Assembly (NCBI RefSeq): GCF_020687785.1 | Contig: NZ_JAJEWI010000010.1 | Location: forward strand, 1 to 64,000 | Direction: 5' to 3' | DNA from: Sphingopyxis yananensis | GTDB taxonomy: Bacteria; Pseudomonadota; Alphaproteobacteria; Sphingomonadales; Sphingomonadaceae | Length of the DNA: 64,000 bases | Shown: positions 60,114-64,000 of the stretch, in pieces | Layout: each line of letters begins with the position of its first letter | Position numbering within the stretch: position 1 is the stretch's first letter | Notes under the pieces: generated by a model | What the model saw: only the letters and a program-made list of their open reading frames with translations | What the model was told of the DNA's origin: nothing | The model's database searches: none | Translations under genes and position numbers: made by a program

Positions 60114-61849
60114 GGCGTCGCGCGGCCCAATAGCCCAGCAGAGCCACCATTCCATGGGATATTGGCGGCTGCGCGGCGGATATCAATTTCATGATGGATT
60201 GACCATATTTCTGCGTTGGTATCACGTTCCAGTCGGGCACCATCGCTGAAAACCATGCGATGGCGTGATGATGCGGAAAAGCGTTTCCATTCATCGCCCC
60301 CGCGCGCCACGGGTTTACCCGTTGTGGCGAAGCTGACCCAATAATCACCAATGATGTTGGACATCGAACGATCTGCATCCCGAACCGCCATGCCTTGCGG
60401 GAAATTATCAAAGACATAAGCAATTTCAGCGGCGTGATGTGCGCCCAATCGCCGCATACCATGGCCTAAGGGCATGGCCCGTACCATATCTCCTTGCGGC
60501 GGATTTTGGGCGAAATAATAAAGATAGGCTGGCTGCCCTGCGCGATCCGAAGCACGTGCCCATTGCTCCATTCTCCAGCCAAATTCGCTATCGCGAAAGG
60601 CATTAAAGGTGGCTGCGGTTAAATCTGTATCAGGATATAATTTCAGCCAGCGTTGGGCCAAATCCCCAAAGCGTGCCTTTACATCGGCCCGATAAGCGGC
60701 GCTATTTTCAGCTGTCGGAGCGACGACATAATAATCGGACAGGCCAGACCCTTCATCTGCATTATACCCGACGATCGTGGGGATTTTATGCTGTTTTCCT
60801 TGTTCGAAAATATCTCGCACGGATTGCTGTATATAATGTCCGTCGATAATGGCCAAAGAGCCGTTGCTAGCGAAAGGAATTTCCGCCGATTTTGCCTGTA
60901 CCTCCTCGGCGGTCATCGCGCGAAGCCTGCTAATATCCCCCTGCGCGACGGATTTCACAAAGCTTTGACCAACCTCATGGGCCGAGGGCATGCCGCCGAT
61001 TGATTGGCTGCGATGGGGCATGGAATATAGATAGGCCCCACTTTGCGCTATGGCTTTGTGAAAAAGACCCTCTGCCTTGGGGCTGCTCATCAGCAAGCTG
61101 ATCGCCCATGCGCCCGCAGATTCCCCGAAAATCGTCACATTATTCGGGTCGCCGCCATAGCTTGCGATATTCGCCTTCACCCAGCGCAGCGCCTCTATCT
61201 GGTCGCTTAAAGCATAATTGCCCGATGTTCCGTTGGGCGATTCCGCGCTCAGCGCAGGATGGGACAGAAAGCCAAAAATTCCCAAACGATAGTTGATGGA
61301 AACGACGACAACGTCTTTTAATGCCAAAGATGTCCCATCATAAATGGGCGCACTGCCGGTGCCACCGACAAAGGCTCCGCCGTGGATCCACAGCATCACC
61401 GGCTTTTTGGGGCCATCCTTCTTTGCTTGCGGTGCCCATATATCCAAATAGAGGCAATCCTCGCTTGATAAGCGGTTCGGTTCCCAAAAGAAGAAGGGCT
61501 GCTTCTGCCCGCTTTGGGTGATATATTCTGCTGGGGCTTCACCTTGGACACAGGCCGGCGCAGCTCGATCAGCCAGCCTTGGTTGTGTCCAACTTGCAGC
61601 GGGGTAGGCATCCCGCCAGCGCCGATCCCCCACAGGTGGTAAAGCATAAGGCAATCCGCGAAAGCGCTGGACTCGTCCGTCCGCGACAATATCGCCAATA
61701 ACAGGCCCTTGGGGCGTGCTGATGGTGATATTTTGCGGCGCTTGTTGCGGTGCCGTTACGGCTTGTGGCGACTGCGCTGATGCTGCTGCGTGAACCATAT
61801 TCCAGACGACCGGTACCAATAGAGCTAATTTGATTTTCGACGCCTGCAT
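60110..61849 (-). CDS. type-B carboxylesterase, exported
   Basis: A 579-residue carboxylesterase/lipase of the esterase B family. N-terminal signal peptide of about 26 residues (KIKLALLVPVVWNMVHAAAS then AQS). Family motifs SSEDCLYLDIWAP, LWIHGGAFVGG for the oxyanion hole and the nucleophile S244 in TIFGESAGAWAI. The acid and His lie further on (YNADEGSG and LGAHHAAEI). Probably a periplasmic or cell-surface esterase that cuts an ester brought in by the upstream receptor; it starts 60 bases after that gene. Not a lipase-specific sequence, so substrate open. Confidence 0.9.
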   Translation of the reverse strand: MQASKIKLALLVPVVWNMVHAAASAQSPQAVTAPQQAPQNITISTPQGPVIGDIVADGRVQRFRGLPYALPPVGDRRWRDAYPAASWTQPRLADRAAPACVQGEAPAEYITQSGQKQPFFFWEPNRLSSEDCLYLDIWAPQAKKDGPKKPVMLWIHGGAFVGGTGSAPIYDGTSLALKDVVVVSINYRLGIFGFLSHPALSAESPNGTSGNYALSDQIEALRWVKANIASYGGDPNNVTIFGESAGAWAISLLMSSPKAEGLFHKAIAQSGAYLYSMPHRSQSIGGMPSAHEVGQSFVKSVAQGDISRLRAMTAEEVQAKSAEIPFASNGSLAIIDGHYIQQSVRDIFEQGKQHKIPTIVGYNADEGSGLSDYYVVAPTAENSAAYRADVKARFGDLAQRWLKLYPDTDLTAATFNAFRDSEFGWRMEQWARASDRAGQPAYLYYFAQNPPQGDMVRAMPLGHGMRRLGAHHAAEIAYVFDNFPQGMAVRDADRSMSNIIGDYWVSFATTGKPVARGGDEWKRFSASSRHRMVFSDGARLERDTNAEIWSIHHEIDIRRAAANIPWNGGSAGLLGRATP

Positions 61850-61908
61850 GGGCTTGATCCTTCTTGCAGGGCGCTGTGAAAGGGATATGCCCTTCCACAG
61901 CCCAATAA

Positions 61909-64000
61909 TTATTGATAGCGGTAGCTTAAGCGCAGGCCGATGACGCGCGGGCGCAATGTGCCAAAGCGGTTGTAGCTGTAATTGGCGGGGTTAATGAAAT
62001 TGATTGCCTTACTGTCGAGTAAATTCTCGGCATAAAGCGTTGCCCCCAATTGACCTTTGCTCCACCCAAAGCTGGCATCCACAACCTCATGTGACGGGAT
62101 GATGTTATAAGTGGGGCTGGGGGTACTGGTTCCCGGCGTGTTGGGGAAGCTATTGGCAAAAGAGCCATTATGTTGAAGATCAATACGCGCCGAAAGCTCT
62201 CCACCATCAGCCAAGGCCCAAATGTGGCGGGCGTAGGCGTTGATCTTAAATTTGGGTGACGCCAATGGGCTGTGGAGCAACGCGCCAGAAATTAAAGATT
62301 GTTCTTCGGTGATTTTGGTGACTTTGGCATTTTGGATTTGGAAATTCACGCCCAAATCCAATCCGCCGGAAAGCTGCGCGGTTAGTTCGGCTTCTAGCCC
62401 GATCGAGCGGGATTTTCCGATATTGCCGACATATGGCGCGGTATCAGAGCTGCGGACGAGCGGAATCTGCATGTTCGACCAGTCGATATAAAAGGCCGCA
62501 AAATTGGCCTGAACGCGCCGATCGAACATACGAAGCTTGGCGCCCAGTTCATAGTTCCAAATGCTATCCCCAGCGGCGCTTTCCGGCACGATAGCAGGGT
62601 CGTCCGGATTAATCAGGCTGCGGCCATTATTTCCAGCGACAGTGCCATTGGGTTGCCCACGTCGAAAGCCTTTGGAGGCGGAGATATAATAGGTTTGATT
62701 TGCGTTGGGCAGGAAGGTCGCGACAAATTTGGGTGATACGCTCAGCTTATGACCGGTGCTGAATTTTTGGCGCAATTGCGGCGTCAGCGTGACATCGCTG
62801 GGATTGCCCATCAGGGCGCCGATCAACGCACTAAAGAAGTCGGGAGCGGTCTCGCCTTCGCCCGTCACTAAGGCTGAAAATTCGCTGTCTGTGATACGGA
62901 CACCGCCCGTCAATTTCAAACGATCGCTGACATAAATATTGGCCTCACCAAATGCTGCCAATTCCACATTTTTCTTAATTTGAATGTCGTTGGAAAAGGT
63001 TGCTCCGGGCGCAAAGTTTGTTGGCAGGCCTGTTAAGCCGATGAAATCTGTGAAATCTTGGCTTAAATATTGGGCGTCGCGTTGCCGCGTTTTCTGGCGG
63101 AGAAAATAGCCGCCAATAACCCAGTCGAATTTCTCAGACGCTTTGGAGACGAGCCTAATCTCTTGGACTAAGCTTTTGGTGTTCACCTCTTCACGCAGGT
63201 GCAGGGGGACGCCAGGAACAATGGCTTCTAAATATAAATTCCAATCTGAGGGGGCGCTGGCCACGCTGGTGGACGAAACCAAATTGGCAAAGCCCAGATC
63301 ATAATCGAGCCCCAAATTAGCCGTGCTCAGTTTGCTGTCGACGGCAAAGGGTTCGTCTTCAAATGATTTGCGGAAACCGCGATCAGGATCAAAAAAGGGC
63401 ACATCGCCGTTAAAGCTTTTATTGATGCTGCCACTTAAATTGGCCGAAAAAGCATCGCTGGGTGTCCAGCGCAGCATTGCACGCAGACCCCAATCCTTGA
63501 TCAAATTGCTATTTTTTACGCCGGTTCCAACATTGTCGATATAGCCATCGTCTTTCTTATATGTGCCAACGACGCGGGCGGCCAATCTATCTGAAATGAT
63601 GGGCAGGTTGACCATGGCGGCTGCACGGCGACGATAGGCATCACCTTTTTGCACGCCACCATCCAAATCAACCCGTGCGTCGAACCCAGTGGCATCAGGC
63701 TTTTTGCTGATAAAACGAACCGCGCCAGCGAGGGAGCCAGAGCCGAACAAAGTCCCTTGCGGTCCACGGAGAATCTCGACGCGTTCAATATCATATGGTG
63801 TGATATCTGGCGTCACCACAGCAAAGCTGGTTAGCGGCAAATCATCGAAATAAATGGAAACGGAACGCTGGGCACCGACGCTGCTGGTCGTTTGTGAGGT
63901 CTCGATGCCGCGCATCGTTAATTTGCTGAAATTGCTACCGCCCGTCGCAATGACGCCTGGGACAGAGGCGACCAGGCTGTCATAATCAGAAACCCCTGTT
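61909..64000 (-). CDS. TonB-dependent receptor (TBDR-4), 5' end beyond the window
   Basis: Partial receptor. The frame is open to the window edge: upstream of the first ATG it reads TGVSDYDSLVASVPGVIATG and GSNFSKLTMRGIETSQTTSS, a plug domain, so the true start with signal peptide and TonB box lies outside. Further plug and barrel signatures are YDIERVEILRGPQGTLFGSG and SLAGAVRFISKKPDATG. The C terminus is GTLRPRVIGLRLSYRYQ. First gene of the operon with the exported carboxylesterase, so probably takes up an ester-containing compound. It belongs to a different TBDR branch from TBDR-1 and TBDR-3. Confidence 0.9.
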   Translation of the reverse strand, partial: TGVSDYDSLVASVPGVIATGGSNFSKLTMRGIETSQTTSSVGAQRSVSIYFDDLPLTSFAVVTPDITPYDIERVEILRGPQGTLFGSGSLAGAVRFISKKPDATGFDARVDLDGGVQKGDAYRRRAAAMVNLPIISDRLAARVVGTYKKDDGYIDNVGTGVKNSNLIKDWGLRAMLRWTPSDAFSANLSGSINKSFNGDVPFFDPDRGFRKSFEDEPFAVDSKLSTANLGLDYDLGFANLVSSTSVASAPSDWNLYLEAIVPGVPLHLREEVNTKSLVQEIRLVSKASEKFDWVIGGYFLRQKTRQRDAQYLSQDFTDFIGLTGLPTNFAPGATFSNDIQIKKNVELAAFGEANIYVSDRLKLTGGVRITDSEFSALVTGEGETAPDFFSALIGALMGNPSDVTLTPQLRQKFSTGHKLSVSPKFVATFLPNANQTYYISASKGFRRGQPNGTVAGNNGRSLINPDDPAIVPESAAGDSIWNYELGAKLRMFDRRVQANFAAFYIDWSNMQIPLVRSSDTAPYVGNIGKSRSIGLEAELTAQLSGGLDLGVNFQIQNAKVTKITEEQSLISGALLHSPLASPKFKINAYARHIWALADGGELSARIDLQHNGSFANSFPNTPGTSTPSPTYNIIPSHEVVDASFGWSKGQLGATLYAENLLDSKAINFINPANYSYNRFGTLRPRVIGLRLSYRYQ

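Noticed and set aside
1-64000. Prophage, integron or conjugative element
   Set aside because: No phage structural genes, integrase with attachment sites, or transfer genes were found; mobile DNA is limited to degenerate IS3 and IS5 fragments.

Overview
The window looks like accessory catabolic DNA from an alphaproteobacterium of the order Sphingomonadales. The basis is four large TonB-dependent outer-membrane receptors with sphingomonad-style TonB boxes (EIIVTATRR, EIIVTANRR, DIVVTANRR), several HAPMO-like flavin monooxygenases, many short-chain dehydrogenases, and acyl-CoA enzymes interleaved with TetR regulators. No rRNA, tRNA or CRISPR array was seen. The assignment comes from protein style only.

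Layout. 1-4.0 kb: broken IS3 and IS5 remnants around an acyl-CoA ligase (start unclear), a small unknown protein and an SDR. 4.0-12.3 kb: an enoyl-CoA hydratase gene stopped by one in-frame TAA, a VOC-like protein, a SnoaL stump fused to a frameshifted sugar-isomerase-like gene, an aldo/keto reductase, a zinc alcohol dehydrogenase and a receptor (TBDR-2). 12.4-19.8 kb: an SDR stump; CoA-transferase plus enoyl-CoA hydratase diverging from a LysR gene; an alpha/beta acyl-CoA dehydrogenase pair; a nitronate-monooxygenase-like flavoprotein. 19.86-25.8 kb: a minus-strand run of HxD...H protein A, aldehyde dehydrogenase, hydroxyisobutyrate-dehydrogenase-like enzyme, ene-reductase, SDR and SnoaL protein.

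26.2-50 kb: the core. It holds three paralogous HxD...H proteins that resemble non-haem iron oxygenases (A, B, C), three HAPMO-type Baeyer-Villiger monooxygenases, two closely related receptors (TBDR-1, TBDR-3), two VOC proteins, an HSL-type esterase, SDRs, an MFS and a DMT transporter, and four TetR regulators. The clearest operon is BVMO-3, VOC-2, HxD...H C, SDR at 44.8-49.3 kb. 50-51.9 kb: IS3 debris and an alcohol-dehydrogenase stump. 51.9-55.4 kb: TetR diverging from an acyl-CoA dehydrogenase / hydratase-isomerase / 3-hydroxyacyl-CoA dehydrogenase cassette. 55.9-64 kb: a minus-strand operon of a receptor (cut by the window edge), secreted-type carboxylesterase, double-domain TetR regulator, MFS and acyl-CoA synthetase.

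Working model (inference): a poorly soluble ketone, ester or terpenoid/steroid-like compound enters through the receptors, is oxygenated by BVMOs and perhaps the HxD...H proteins, cleaved by esterases, trimmed by SDR and aldehyde dehydrogenases, and finished by beta-oxidation. The substrate cannot be read from the sequence. A 20-bp inverted repeat (GTNAG-N6-CTTAC core) recurs upstream of genes scattered from 2.8 to 34 kb, and a second one (TTTTCGA type) recurs near TBDR-1, TBDR-3, TetR-1 and HxD...H B. These suggest two local TetR regulons.
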